Assembly: GCA_900318305.1 (NCBI GenBank)
Contig: ONKB01000026.1
Location: forward strand, 1-42,255
Direction: 5' to 3'
From: an uncultured Prevotellaceae bacterium
Lineage (GTDB): Bacteria; Bacteroidota; Bacteroidia; Bacteroidales; Bacteroidaceae
Length of the DNA stretch: 42,255 nt
Part shown: piece after piece, positions 25,829 to 35,259 of the stretch
Position numbering within the stretch: the first letter of the stretch is position 1
Layout: each line of letters opens with the position of its first letter
Position numbers and translations under genes: made by a program
Notes under the pieces: model-generated
The model's database searches: none
What the model saw: only the letters and a program-made list of their open reading frames with translations
Told to the model about the DNA's origin: nothing

Positions 25829-28611
25829 GGTTTACAACAATTACAGTTAAACAAATCAAGCTTATTACGGCGCGCCTCTGCCAGAGTCGCCATAGGTTTT
25901 TCTTCTTCAGCCATGTGCTCATGGCGAAGGTTATCATATTCCTCTTTGTATGCCCTGATTAATTCCACACGTTTAGCTGGATTCATCAGTGCTGTGGCAA
26001 TAACGGCTGTCTGAGCAGCATCTTTTGACCAAATAACTGGTCCTTCATACATGGGAGCTATCCGCAGGGCAGTGTGCAGTCTGCTCGTTGTGGCACCACC
26101 AATAATAACAGGAATACTGACCCCCGCATCACACAAGGCCTTGACCGTATTGATCATCTCTATAAGACTTGGCGTTATCAGACCGCAGAGCCCTACCATA
26201 TCCGCCTTCTGGCTGACAACCGCTTCCACAATCTTGTCAGCAGGACACATTACCCCCAAGTCCACCACATCTATATTATTACATTTCAGCACTACACCCA
26301 CGATATTCTTTCCTATATCGTGCACATCACCTTTCACAGTTGCCAACACCGCTTTTCCCAAAGACTTCCCGCCTTCTCCAGTTGCAATATAAGGAGACAG
26401 GTAATCCACCGCACACTGCATCACCCTTGCCGTCCTAACAACCTGGGGAAGAAACATTTTTCCGGCAGCAAAATACTCACCAACCTCACCCATGCCTTTC
26501 ATCAACGGGCCTTCAATAATATCCACGGCACGTTTGTAAACACCTATCGCCTCTTCAAGGTCATCATGGAGATAAATGTCTGTTCCTTTGACCAGCGACT
26601 GTACAAGCCGCGCCTCCAGGGTCATGGTCTTCCTTTCGTCCTCATGACGAAGGGTAGCCTTTGGCGCATCGGTGGCAAAGTCACCATGTTCAGAGATATA
26701 TCTCAGCAAGACGTCAGCTGCATCTTCCTTCCTGTTGAGTACCACATCTTCAAGCAGAATGCACTCCTCCTGCGGAACGGCCTCATATGTCAGTCGGGAA
26801 GCAGGATTGACAATACCCATGTCCATGCCCTTGGCAATGGCATGATGAAGAAATACAGCATGCATTGCCTCACGCACATGGTTGTTTCCCCTGAAAGAAA
26901 AGGACAGGTTGCTCACTCCTCCCGTGACATGGGCCCCGGGCAGATGATGTCGTATCCAGCTTGCCGCCTCAATAAAATTGACAGCATAGTTGTCATGTTC
27001 GGCTATACCAGTAGCTATTGAGAGTATGTTTGGATCAAAAATAATATTTCTCGGATCATAGTCAAGCCTGTCTATAAGTAGCCTGTAGGCCCGTTGGCAA
27101 ACACTCGTCTTTTTCTCATAACTACATGCCTGACCTTCCTCATCGAAGGCCATCACCACTACAGCAGCCCCCATCCTGCGGATATAATCCGCCTTGCTCA
27201 AGAATATCTCCTCGCCTTCCTTAAGGGAAATGGAATTGACGATACTTTTCCCCTGCACATATTTCAGTGCCTCAGCAATGACAGCCCAGTCGGAAGAATC
27301 AATCATCACTGGCACACGTGCCACTTCAGGCTCAGCGGCAAGCATCTTGACAAATCTAACCATCTCTTCACGGGCATTCAGGAGACCGTCATCCATATTG
27401 ATGTCTATCACCTGGGCTCCGTCCTCAACCTGACGCCGGGCTATTGCAAGAGCCTCCTCGTACTGCCGGTTACTGATCAGCCGGAGAAATTTCCGTGAGC
27501 CCGCCACGTTGCACCGCTCACCTATGCACAAGAACGGCATCTCGGGGCCAAGGGTCAGACTATCCCATCCGGACAACTGTAAATATTGTACAGGCTTAAC
27601 AGGTACTCTTGGAGACAAGTAATGGTCATTGGCGTCCTTCACCAGGGTCTGCAACTTGGCTATATGACTATCTGTAGTACCACAACAGCCTCCTATGATA
27701 TTCACCAAGTTCTCATCTATAAAAGCCTTCATCAGACTGGCCATCCTTTCTGGACCAATATCATACTCACCGAGAGCATTAGGCAATCCTGCATTCGGAT
27801 AGACAGATATATAATAAGGTGCCTTGGCAGCTAGTTCTTTCACAAAAGGCATCAGTTCGGAAGGACCAAAAGAGCAGTTGAGACCAACTGAAAATGGCTG
27901 GGCATACTCAACTGATGCGAGGAAAGCCTCTATGGTCTGTCCCGACAACATACGGCCGGTCTTATCAGCAATCGTCACCGAGAGCATCACTGGAACTTGT
28001 TTTGCTCGTTTCGCCTGCTCCTCCCTGGCAGCACTCAAAGCCGCCTTGGCATTCAAGGTGTCAAATATAGTCTCTATCAGCAATACGTCCACGCCACCAT
28101 CCAAGAGGGCTCCTATCTGTTCCCCATAAGATGCAACGAGTTGGTCAAAGTCCACGGCTCGCCATTCCGGCCGGCTCACATCAGTTACCAGTGAAGCCGT
28201 CTTGTTGGTAGGTCCCACCGAGCCGGCCACAAAACGCGGTTTCTGGGGTGTACGGTGGCTGTATTCATCAGCCAACCTGCGGGCAATGGCACAAGCTGCC
28301 ATGTTCATCTCCCTGCAGAGACTGCCACACCCATACTCATCCTGCGAAATACGCTGGGCATTGAAGGTCGCTGTCTCTATGATATCCGCTCCTGCTTCCA
28401 GATATTTACGGTGAATATCCTCAATGATGTCGGGGCGGGTCAAGGGCAGCAAATCGTTATTACCCCTGAGCAGGACTGCCACATCCTTCACCACCTCACC
28501 ACGGAAATCCTCCTCTTGGAGACCGTAGCGCTGAATCATCGTCCCCAGACCTCCGTCAAGGATCAGGATCCGCTCTTTGATAATTTGATTTATAGTAGGC
28601 TTGTCTGTCAA
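25825..28611 (-). CDS. metH: Cobalamin-dependent methionine synthase, lacking the reactivation domain
   Basis: Transfers the methyl group of 5-methyltetrahydrofolate to homocysteine via methylcobalamin. Domain order in 928 residues: homocysteine domain (about 1-325) with zinc ligands C246 (GLNCSFGP), C309 and C310 (GGCCGTT); folate (pterin-binding) domain (about 350-630); cap domain (about 660-745); and Rossmann cobalamin domain with the DxHxxG motif at 762-767, H764 being the cobalt ligand. E. coli MetH has about 1227 residues; here the AdoMet-binding reactivation domain is absent, and the chain ends in a short Cys-rich tail (FNCNCCKP). The missing domain is encoded at 15475-16323. No cobalamin riboswitch was recognised. 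It is third in an operon after the DUF4375 gene and smpB, 5 bases after smpB. Confidence 0.95.
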   Translation of the reverse strand: MTDKPTINQIIKERILILDGGLGTMIQRYGLQEEDFRGEVVKDVAVLLRGNNDLLPLTRPDIIEDIHRKYLEAGADIIETATFNAQRISQDEYGCGSLCREMNMAACAIARRLADEYSHRTPQKPRFVAGSVGPTNKTASLVTDVSRPEWRAVDFDQLVASYGEQIGALLDGGVDVLLIETIFDTLNAKAALSAAREEQAKRAKQVPVMLSVTIADKTGRMLSGQTIEAFLASVEYAQPFSVGLNCSFGPSELMPFVKELAAKAPYYISVYPNAGLPNALGEYDIGPERMASLMKAFIDENLVNIIGGCCGTTDSHIAKLQTLVKDANDHYLSPRVPVKPVQYLQLSGWDSLTLGPEMPFLCIGERCNVAGSRKFLRLISNRQYEEALAIARRQVEDGAQVIDINMDDGLLNAREEMVRFVKMLAAEPEVARVPVMIDSSDWAVIAEALKYVQGKSIVNSISLKEGEEIFLSKADYIRRMGAAVVVMAFDEEGQACSYEKKTSVCQRAYRLLIDRLDYDPRNIIFDPNILSIATGIAEHDNYAVNFIEAASWIRHHLPGAHVTGGVSNLSFSFRGNNHVREAMHAVFLHHAIAKGMDMGIVNPASRLTYEAVPQEECILLEDVVLNRKEDAADVLLRYISEHGDFATDAPKATLRHEDERKTMTLEARLVQSLVKGTDIYLHDDLEEAIGVYKRAVDIIEGPLMKGMGEVGEYFAAGKMFLPQVVRTARVMQCAVDYLSPYIATGEGGKSLGKAVLATVKGDVHDIGKNIVGVVLKCNNIDVVDLGVMCPADKIVEAVVSQKADMVGLCGLITPSLIEMINTVKALCDAGVSIPVIIGGATTSRLHTALRIAPMYEGPVIWSKDAAQTAVIATALMNPAKRVELIRAYKEEYDNLRHEHMAEEEKPMATLAEARRNKLDLFNCNCCKP

Positions 28612-28616
28612 TTGTC

Positions 28617-29087
28617 CTAATTATTAAAATCCTTGAAACTGCGATCCATTTCCCGTCTGTCGCTGCGGTCCTTGAGCGATTGCCGCTTGTCAAACTGCTT
28701 CTTTCCCTTCGCCAGGGCTATGTCGAGTTTTGCACGTCCGTTGTCGTCAATAAACAGTTTGACCGGCACCACAGTCAAGCCTGGGTTTTTCAGATCAGTC
28801 TGCAGCTTGCGAATCTCCTTTTTATTCAGCAGCAGTTTACGGTCGCGCCTTGAGTTCGGATTATTGTATGAACCATAGAAATATGGTGCCACATACATAT
28901 TCTTAATCCACATCTCACCATTGGTGATAAAGCAGAAAGTATCCACAAGGCTGACTTTTGACTGACGTATGGATTTTATTTCTGTACCCGTCAGCACAAT
29001 ACCCGCAGTGAAGTGCGTGAGAAAGAAATAGTCAAACTCAGCACGCTTATTTTTAATGAGTACTTTCTTGTTGATTTTATCTGCCAT
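28617..29087 (-). CDS. smpB: SsrA-binding protein SmpB
   Basis: Binds tmRNA and delivers it to stalled ribosomes in trans-translation. The 156-residue protein is of normal length. It has the family core: [28 protein letters not shown] and [20 protein letters not shown], then [12 protein letters not shown] and [20 protein letters not shown], the basic tail that enters the mRNA channel. The order DUF4375-smpB-metH with 5-base gaps shows a compact operon. The ssrA RNA gene itself is not in this window. Confidence 0.95.
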   Translation of the reverse strand: MADKINKKVLIKNKRAEFDYFFLTHFTAGIVLTGTEIKSIRQSKVSLVDTFCFITNGEMWIKNMYVAPYFYGSYNNPNSRRDRKLLLNKKEIRKLQTDLKNPGLTVVPVKLFIDDNGRAKLDIALAKGKKQFDKRQSLKDRSDRREMDRSFKDFNN

Positions 29088-29092
29088 TATTC

Positions 29093-29602
29093 CTATACAA
29101 GGCTTATAATAATCTTGAATTTGTCACGGTTTTGAAGTACAAAGTTAGCTATTTCGAGCGATATCTCAGGCTCCTGTTCCACGAAATCGTCATCATAGCC
29201 ATCCATCTCAGGATGGGCCTCATACAATGCCATGAAATCATCGTCAGACATATCCCGTCCCTCAATTTCACCTCTCTGCGCCTCATACACCCTCCGCAGG
29301 TCATATATGAAGCCAGAAAAGTCCTTCAAACCCCACTGCCGCAAGGCCTTGGCAAAAGGATTCAGGAAGATAAAGGGACCATAACCGTTATAAATCAGCT
29401 GCACCAGTCCGCCTTCAAGCATTTCTTTCCTGAACATCAGATAAGCCGTCAGCGTAATTTGTTCAGGAGTACACTGCCCCATTTCCTCTGCCGTCATCCC
29501 GTTGGAAAGCAAATCCTCGAGCTGTCTTTCAAAATATGGTATCACTTCCTGTGGCCGGTCGTTCAGTATCTCCCAGGCTTGTTTGGTTATCAAAAATTCC
29601 AT
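29093..29602 (-). CDS. DUF4375-domain protein
   Basis: A 169-residue soluble, acidic protein. The central block [20 protein letters not shown] and [20 protein letters not shown] (about 50-90) has the G-G-x-x-Q-x-x-x-N-x-x-G pattern of DUF4375 (DMP19-like) proteins, a family of unknown function. The second half holds acidic stretches such as MSDDDF and [14 protein letters not shown]. It is the first gene of the smpB-metH operon. A TATCTTCG at 29633-29640 (minus strand) is one base off the -7 consensus. Confidence 0.72.
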   Translation of the reverse strand: MEFLITKQAWEILNDRPQEVIPYFERQLEDLLSNGMTAEEMGQCTPEQITLTAYLMFRKEMLEGGLVQLIYNGYGPFIFLNPFAKALRQWGLKDFSGFIYDLRRVYEAQRGEIEGRDMSDDDFMALYEAHPEMDGYDDDFVEQEPEISLEIANFVLQNRDKFKIIISLV

Positions 29603-29764
29603 GAATTATTACCTCAATTTCTGTTTTCTCCACGAAGATACAAAAAACTTCTTAAAGCCATTTATACCTTCTGGTTTTTGTCCTTTTTGGGGACTTTGAA
29701 GTATCAAAATAGAAAAATTCAGGCATAAAGGAAACGAGAGGTTATGAGGCAATTGGAGCGACTA

Positions 29765-29806
29765 AGCTTTTTCTGATAGCTCAGCCATTCTCCCAGTGGA
29801 AAAGCT
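29765..29806. repeat. Imperfect inverted repeat upstream of the PHP-gene promoter
   Basis: AGCTTTT at 29765-29771 is complementary to AAAAGCT at 29800-29806, with 28 bases between, and lies directly upstream of the -33 box. It may be an operator or part of a dispersed promoter element. Nothing else is recognised in 29603-29764 apart from a weak minus-strand -7 box. Confidence 0.35.
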
Positions 29807-29814
29807 CAAATAAA

Positions 29815-29846
29815 TTTGGCTTTTCACTCGCATAATTGTAACTTTG
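29815..29846 (+). promoter_or_regulatory. Promoter of the PHP-tricorn-esterase operon
   Basis: TTTG (29815-29818), a 20-base spacer and TAACTTTG (29839-29846) match both boxes of the Bacteroidetes promoter. The ATG is at 29880, leaving a leader of about 28 bases. Confidence 0.75.
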
Positions 29847-29879
29847 TATATTATTAATGGTTAAAATAACGTTTTATTT

Positions 29880-31040
29880 ATGAAGAAAAGTTTAGTTTTT
29901 GGCTTGCTGTTCATGGTCTTCAGCATCATGACAGGACTAAAGAGCATGGCACAAGTACCTCACAGAATGGTTATCCCTGATGTACCTGGTTACTTTACTC
30001 TAAAGGGTGACATGCATATTCACACAGTATTTTCTGACGGCTCCGTATGGCCGACCACACGTATTGATGAAGCGTATATGGAAGGATTGGACTTCATTGC
30101 CCTTACCGACCATTTAGACGAGCGGCTCCAGAGGCAGAAGCATGCGGGTCTGATGAACAACGACAGGAACGACTCATACAAGATTGCCTCCGCAAAGGGC
30201 AAAGATTGCGGTGTGCTGGTGATTCACGGTGGTGAGATTACCCGCGGCATGCCACCGGGCCATTTCAATACAACATTCATCTCTGACGGCAATGCCATAT
30301 GCAAAATCACCGATGCAGAGAAGGATGACTACAAGGCAATGCTCGGAGGCTTGCAGGAAGCACAAAGGCAAGGAGGATTCCTCGTGTGGAACCATCCGCA
30401 CTGGTCGCGCCAGGCTCCCAACGGACCAATATGGTATGACGAGCACACCAAATTGCTGAAAGCTGGCCTGATGCAGGGTATTGAGATATTCAACCAGTTT
30501 GAGGGCGTGAGTCTAGAGGCGTTTCACTGGGCTGTGGAGAATGGTCTTACCATAGTGTCGGGTACCGATGCCCACCAGCCTTTGTTCAAGGTTCTGGACA
30601 TGAACAAGGAATTGCGTCCCGTGACCTTGGTCTTTGCCAAGGAGAGGACAGAGAAAGCTATACACGAAGCATTGTTAGCACATCGTACCGCAGTGTTTGC
30701 CGAAGGCAAGGTGTACGGTACTGAGGAGAACATCAAACCCCTCAACGAGGCGGTACTCGTCGTGAAGCGAGCTGCCTTCTCAGAAAAAAAGGTAAAAGTA
30801 GTCCTGAGTAACAAAAGTTCCATTCCCATCATACTGACCAAAGCCCCAGGAGGAGAAAAGTATATCTACCCCACCTATATCCTCCTGCAGCCATTCGGGG
30901 ACTATGGATTTGACCTTTCCCTGACAGACAGGAACAAACCATTGGGAGAAACAACCATTGACATGCCTTTCTATATAAACAATTTTTACACTGATGCCGA
31001 CAAGCCTCTGGTTAGGACCATCAGAGTCAGCGCAAAATGA
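29880..31040 (+). CDS. Exported PHP-domain metal-dependent phosphoesterase-like protein
   Basis: A 386-residue protein with a signal peptide (cleavage near SMAQ, residue 25). The PHP domain (about 38-250) shows metal-ligand motifs DMHIHTVFSDG (H46, H48, D53), LTDHLDE (D77, H78), HGGEITRG, WNHPHWSR and GTDAHQP. The last 100 residues are beta-rich and look like an accessory domain. PHP proteins hydrolyse phosphoesters (for example histidinol phosphate, or DNA ends), but an exported one with this layout has no known substrate. The next gene, a tricorn-like protease, follows after 54 bases, so they may share a transcript. Confidence 0.85.
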   Translation: MKKSLVFGLLFMVFSIMTGLKSMAQVPHRMVIPDVPGYFTLKGDMHIHTVFSDGSVWPTTRIDEAYMEGLDFIALTDHLDERLQRQKHAGLMNNDRNDSYKIASAKGKDCGVLVIHGGEITRGMPPGHFNTTFISDGNAICKITDAEKDDYKAMLGGLQEAQRQGGFLVWNHPHWSRQAPNGPIWYDEHTKLLKAGLMQGIEIFNQFEGVSLEAFHWAVENGLTIVSGTDAHQPLFKVLDMNKELRPVTLVFAKERTEKAIHEALLAHRTAVFAEGKVYGTEENIKPLNEAVLVVKRAAFSEKKVKVVLSNKSSIPIILTKAPGGEKYIYPTYILLQPFGDYGFDLSLTDRNKPLGETTIDMPFYINNFYTDADKPLVRTIRVSAK

Positions 31041-31094
31041 GGTCTCACGGCATGACAATATTGCATTTAACAGACACAACGTATTGAAAGATTC

Positions 31095-34000
31095 ATGAAA
31101 AAAATATCGGTTTCACTCATTATGTGGGCATGTATCATGCCCGTATGGTCACTGACCCCGATGTGGCTGCGCTATGCCGCCATATCACCACAAGGAGACG
31201 CCATTGCCTTTGTCTACAAAGGTGCTGTCTACAAGGTTCCCGTACAAGGAGGCGAAGCTGTACAGCTCACCTCGGGACAGAGCTATTGCCGCGATGTGGT
31301 ATGGAGTCCCGACAGCAGGGAGATAGCCTTCTCCAGTGACAGGGCAGGCAGCTTTGACGTCTATGTCATACCCTCTGCAGGTGGCGAGGCAAGACGCCTC
31401 ACCTCACTAACAGGAAACGAATATCCCACAGCATGGACTCCCGATGGAAAGGAGGTGGTTTTCACTGCTTCTATACAAGATCCTGCCAAGAGCATGCTCT
31501 TCCCAAGGAATGTTTACGCAGAATTATACAGCACACCTGCCCAAGGTGGCAGAATGAAACAGATACTTGCCGTACCAGCTGAGAAAGTATGCTATGACAA
31601 ACATGGGAAATTCTTCCTATACCAGGATGTGAAGGGACTGGAAGACAAGTTCAGGAAACACCACACATCGTCGGTGACACGCGACATATGGAGATATGAC
31701 ATCAGAACAAGACGGCATACCAACCTGACCTGCCGGGGCGGAGAAGACCGGAATCCTATACTTGCACCTGACGGCAAGACAATTTATTTCCTGAGCGAGC
31801 GCAACGGTGGCAGCTTCAACGTCTACACTATGGATATGACGGCACCAGAAAGCGTCAAGGCGGTCACCCACATGAAAACCCATCCGGTGCGTTTCCTTTC
31901 CGCCAGCAATAAAGGCACCTTGTGCTATACCTATGACGGAGAGATTTACACCCAGGAAAACACCACATCATCACCTCGCAAGGTGAACATCAGCGTCAAG
32001 GACAACATGGAAAGCAAGCCGTCTCTGGAAACAATAAACGGAGGCCTGAGCAGTTCTGCGATATCTCCCGATGGAAAGGAAGTAGCCTTTGTGCACCGCG
32101 GAGAAGTGTTTGTCACGTCAATGGAATATGCTACGACAAAACGCATCACCAACACAGCTGCCGCTGAGCGGACAGTGACATGGGCTGACAACAGGACACT
32201 TGTCTATGCCAGTGAACGTGACGGACTGTGGCAACTGTACAAAGCGACTATCGCCCATAAGGAAGACCAGAATTTTTCCAATGCAACTGTCATCAAAGAG
32301 GAACATATACTTGCCTCCAACAGCATTGAACGCGCTTATCCTCAGTTTTCTCCTGACGGGAAGGAGCTGGCATTCATTGAGAACCGCAACAAACTGATGG
32401 TTCTGAACGTAGCATCAAAGAAAATACGCCAGGTAACAGATGGCAGCCAATGGTACACCACCTCAGGAGAATTCTCCTACAGCTGGAGTCCTGACGGCAA
32501 ATGGTTTGCCTTGGAGATAATAGCCAACGGGCATGAGCCATACTGCGACGTAGCCATTGTAAGTGCTCAAGGCGGAAAACCCACAAACATTAGCCGCAGT
32601 GGCTATTTTAGCGAGTCGCCCCAGTGGACTGCCGACGGAGAGGCAGTCATCTTCATCACCGACCGATACGGCATGCGCAGCCATGCTTCATGGGGTTCAC
32701 TCAATGATGTCATGATAGCTTTCGTCAATCAGGATGCCTACGACAAGTTTCAATTAAGCAAGGAAGACTACGAATTGCGCAAGGAACTGGAAAAGCAGCA
32801 AAAGAACGACAAGGAGGCAGCCGACAAGAAGAAAGCCAAGGATGGGAAGAATAAAAAAGACAAGGAAAAAGAGAAGGCCGACAGCGTCAAGGCACAACCT
32901 AAAATCCAGGTAGAACCAGAAGGCATAGAAGACCGCGTTGTCAGGATTACCCGCAAATCCGACTGGGTAATGAACTGCACTGGAGCCCAGGGAAATAAGA
33001 TCTACTACTTTATCAGCGAAGGTGGCGGTTGTAATGTCTACAGTTATAATCTCATTACCAAAGAGCACAAATCAGTGGGTTCTGTTCCCGACGGCAATGT
33101 GACAATTACAAACAGCAAGGACTTCAAGACATTGGCCTGCGTCGGCAGTCGCCACATCAGAAAATTGGAGACTGCCAGTGACAAAATCTCCCCAGTTAGT
33201 TTTAGTGGCAGCTACTATCTTGATCATGCAGCAGAACGGGAGTATATGTTCAACCACGTCTGCCTGCAGGAGAAAAAACGTTTCTATAATCTCAACATGC
33301 ACGGAGTGGACTGGGAATCCATGTGCCAGGCTTACCGCAAGTTCCTGCCACACATCAGCAACAACAGGGATTTCGCAGACCTCCTGAGCGAACTGCTGGG
33401 AGAGCTTAATGTTTCACACACTGGCGGACGATATTATTCAGATAGTCCGGCACTGGTTGTAGCTAATCTGGGACTTCTCTACGACTGGAACTACAACGGC
33501 AAAGGAATGAAAGTTGACGAAATTGTAACCGGCGGTCCCTTTGACCACAAAAACACCCGGTTGAAAGCAGGCTGTGTGATTGAGAAAATCAATGACCAGT
33601 CAATTGAGACCAACACGGCATTCTATGCCATGATGGAAGGCTTGGCTGGCAAAAAGACAAGCGTAGCCATTTACAATCCGTCAACTGGTGAGCGATGGAA
33701 TGAAGTTACTCTGCCTGTCAACGACACTAAGATGAACGACCTGCTCTATAAGCGTTGGGTTAAACGTTGCGGAGCAATGGTCGACAGCCTGTCAAAGGGA
33801 CGGCTGGGTTATGTTCACATAAAGTCCATGGACGATGCTTCGTTCCGCATTGTCTATAGTGACATCCTCGGCAAATACAACAAAAAAGAAGGTATCGTCA
33901 TTGATACGCGCAACAACGGTGGCGGCAGGCTGCATGAGGATATTGAGGTATTGTTCAGCGGAGAGAAATACCTCACTCAGGTCATTCGCGGGAAAGAATC

Positions 34001-34361
34001 TTGCGATATGCCCAGCCGCCGGTGGAACAAGCCCAGCATCATGCTGCAGTGTGAAGCCAATTACAGCAATGCACATGGAACACCATGGGTATACAAACAC
34101 AAGAAAATTGGAAAACTTGTCGGCATGCCTGTACCTGGGACCATGACATCGGTATCTTGGGAGACCCTACAAGATCCCTCCCTGGTATTCGGCATACCTA
34201 TTATCGGTTACAGGACAAAAGACGGTTCCTATCTGGAAAACTCCCAGTTGGAACCCGATTTCAAGGTTGCCAATGCTCCCGAAGATGTCGTAGCAGGGAA
34301 AGACGCCCAGATAGAAACTGCTGTCAGGGAATTACTAAAACAGATTGACAAAAAACAATAA
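31095..34361 (+). CDS. Exported tricorn-like protease (peptidase S41)
   Basis: A 1088-residue protein with a signal peptide (to about residue 19). In order: a WD40/TolB-like beta-propeller region (about 25-540, with repeated SPDGK and AWTPDGK blades), a Lys/Glu-rich charged linker (about 555-602), the tricorn core 1 region, a PDZ-like domain (about 785-875) and the S41 catalytic core. The catalytic tetrad can be read by analogy with Thermoplasma tricorn: S774/H775 (NVSHTGG), S991 (EANYSNAHG) as nucleophile and E1048 (YLENSQLEPD). Archaeal tricorn is cytosolic and trims peptides from the proteasome; a periplasmic version here probably degrades oligopeptides. The esterase gene begins 13 bases after the stop. 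Confidence 0.9.
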   Translation: MKKISVSLIMWACIMPVWSLTPMWLRYAAISPQGDAIAFVYKGAVYKVPVQGGEAVQLTSGQSYCRDVVWSPDSREIAFSSDRAGSFDVYVIPSAGGEARRLTSLTGNEYPTAWTPDGKEVVFTASIQDPAKSMLFPRNVYAELYSTPAQGGRMKQILAVPAEKVCYDKHGKFFLYQDVKGLEDKFRKHHTSSVTRDIWRYDIRTRRHTNLTCRGGEDRNPILAPDGKTIYFLSERNGGSFNVYTMDMTAPESVKAVTHMKTHPVRFLSASNKGTLCYTYDGEIYTQENTTSSPRKVNISVKDNMESKPSLETINGGLSSSAISPDGKEVAFVHRGEVFVTSMEYATTKRITNTAAAERTVTWADNRTLVYASERDGLWQLYKATIAHKEDQNFSNATVIKEEHILASNSIERAYPQFSPDGKELAFIENRNKLMVLNVASKKIRQVTDGSQWYTTSGEFSYSWSPDGKWFALEIIANGHEPYCDVAIVSAQGGKPTNISRSGYFSESPQWTADGEAVIFITDRYGMRSHASWGSLNDVMIAFVNQDAYDKFQLSKEDYELRKELEKQQKNDKEAADKKKAKDGKNKKDKEKEKADSVKAQPKIQVEPEGIEDRVVRITRKSDWVMNCTGAQGNKIYYFISEGGGCNVYSYNLITKEHKSVGSVPDGNVTITNSKDFKTLACVGSRHIRKLETASDKISPVSFSGSYYLDHAAEREYMFNHVCLQEKKRFYNLNMHGVDWESMCQAYRKFLPHISNNRDFADLLSELLGELNVSHTGGRYYSDSPALVVANLGLLYDWNYNGKGMKVDEIVTGGPFDHKNTRLKAGCVIEKINDQSIETNTAFYAMMEGLAGKKTSVAIYNPSTGERWNEVTLPVNDTKMNDLLYKRWVKRCGAMVDSLSKGRLGYVHIKSMDDASFRIVYSDILGKYNKKEGIVIDTRNNGGGRLHEDIEVLFSGEKYLTQVIRGKESCDMPSRRWNKPSIMLQCEANYSNAHGTPWVYKHKKIGKLVGMPVPGTMTSVSWETLQDPSLVFGIPIIGYRTKDGSYLENSQLEPDFKVANAPEDVVAGKDAQIETAVRELLKQIDKKQ

Positions 34362-34374
34362 ATACAACAAAACT

Positions 34375-35259
34375 ATGAAGAAGCTGATATCTATAATAAG
34401 CCTGGCTCTGACCATCATTTGTGCCAATGCTGGGAAAATTGTTACCGACAGCATCAACAGCAAGGTGCTCAAGACATGGGTTAAATACAATGTCTATCTC
34501 CCCGACAGCTATGCACGAGGAGAAAAACAGTATCCTGTACTTTACCTGCTACATGGTCTCAAAGGCACTTATGAGACATGGAAAGAGTATGGCCTGTCAT
34601 TGGTTGCCGACCTCAAGATGCGCAACAAGGAAGTGCGCGAGATGGTCATCATCATGCCCAATGCCGGCGGTATGCCTGTTGACAAGATACGAAACGGCTA
34701 TTTCGATGTCGAAGGCTGGAAATATGAAACTTTCTTCTTCAATGAATTTCTTCCCGAGGTGGAGAAAAAATACCGCATTATTGGTGACAAAGGACACCGC
34801 GCCGTCAGTGGTTTGAGCATGGGTGGTAGTGGAACTATTACTTATGGCATGCACCACCCTGAACAATTCTGTGCCTGCTATGATATGAGTGGCTGGGTAG
34901 GCTTAAGCGACAGCCGATACGGCGGTATCTTCCGCACCGACTGCCCCATGCCTGAACGCAGCCATTTCAAAACCGACATTGAATACGCCACCCACAAATC
35001 AGTATGGGACAACCGTCCTGTACCCTATCTGGAGCAAGCTTCCAAAGAGAAACTGGCTTCATTGAAAACTGTGAGATGGTATATTGATGTCGGTGACGAT
35101 GATTTCTTGCTTGAACCCAACGTTGACTTGTATCTTGCCATGCGTAAGTTCAAGATTCCGTGTGAACTCCGCGTACAGGACGGTGTCCATAACCGCGAGT
35201 ATTGGTACAAGGCACTTTATACCATGTTGCCTTTCGTAGACAGAAGTATGGAGAAATGA
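34375..35259 (+). CDS. Exported esterase, alpha/beta hydrolase (esterase D/tributyrin-esterase type)
   Basis: A 294-residue protein with a signal peptide (MKKLISIISLALTIICANA). The ATG at 34375 is chosen; a longer frame would start at a TTG inside the preceding gene. The alpha/beta-hydrolase signs are the oxyanion region LYLLHGLKGTYETW (about 57-70) and the nucleophile elbow GLSMGG with S148, followed by acid and histidine candidates in DVGDDDFLL and QDGVHNREYW near the end. The family (PF00756) includes feruloyl esterases, mycolyltransferases and S-formylglutathione hydrolase; export favours a carbohydrate esterase. It is 13 bases downstream of the tricorn gene, and its stop overlaps the next start (ATGA). 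Confidence 0.85.
   Translation: MKKLISIISLALTIICANAGKIVTDSINSKVLKTWVKYNVYLPDSYARGEKQYPVLYLLHGLKGTYETWKEYGLSLVADLKMRNKEVREMVIIMPNAGGMPVDKIRNGYFDVEGWKYETFFFNEFLPEVEKKYRIIGDKGHRAVSGLSMGGSGTITYGMHHPEQFCACYDMSGWVGLSDSRYGGIFRTDCPMPERSHFKTDIEYATHKSVWDNRPVPYLEQASKEKLASLKTVRWYIDVGDDDFLLEPNVDLYLAMRKFKIPCELRVQDGVHNREYWYKALYTMLPFVDRSMEK

Noticed and set aside
26074-27021. 315-codon open frame on the plus strand opposite metH
   Set aside because: Shadow of metH, rich in His/Thr/Ser as expected from antisense reading; no start signal or domain.
28400-28700. Cobalamin riboswitch upstream of metH
   Set aside because: metH starts 5 bases after smpB in an operon; no room for a riboswitch and no B12-box-like sequence noticed.
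29132-29728. 198-codon open frame on the plus strand opposite the DUF4375 gene
   Set aside because: The minus-strand frame has a family match and operon context; this one has neither.
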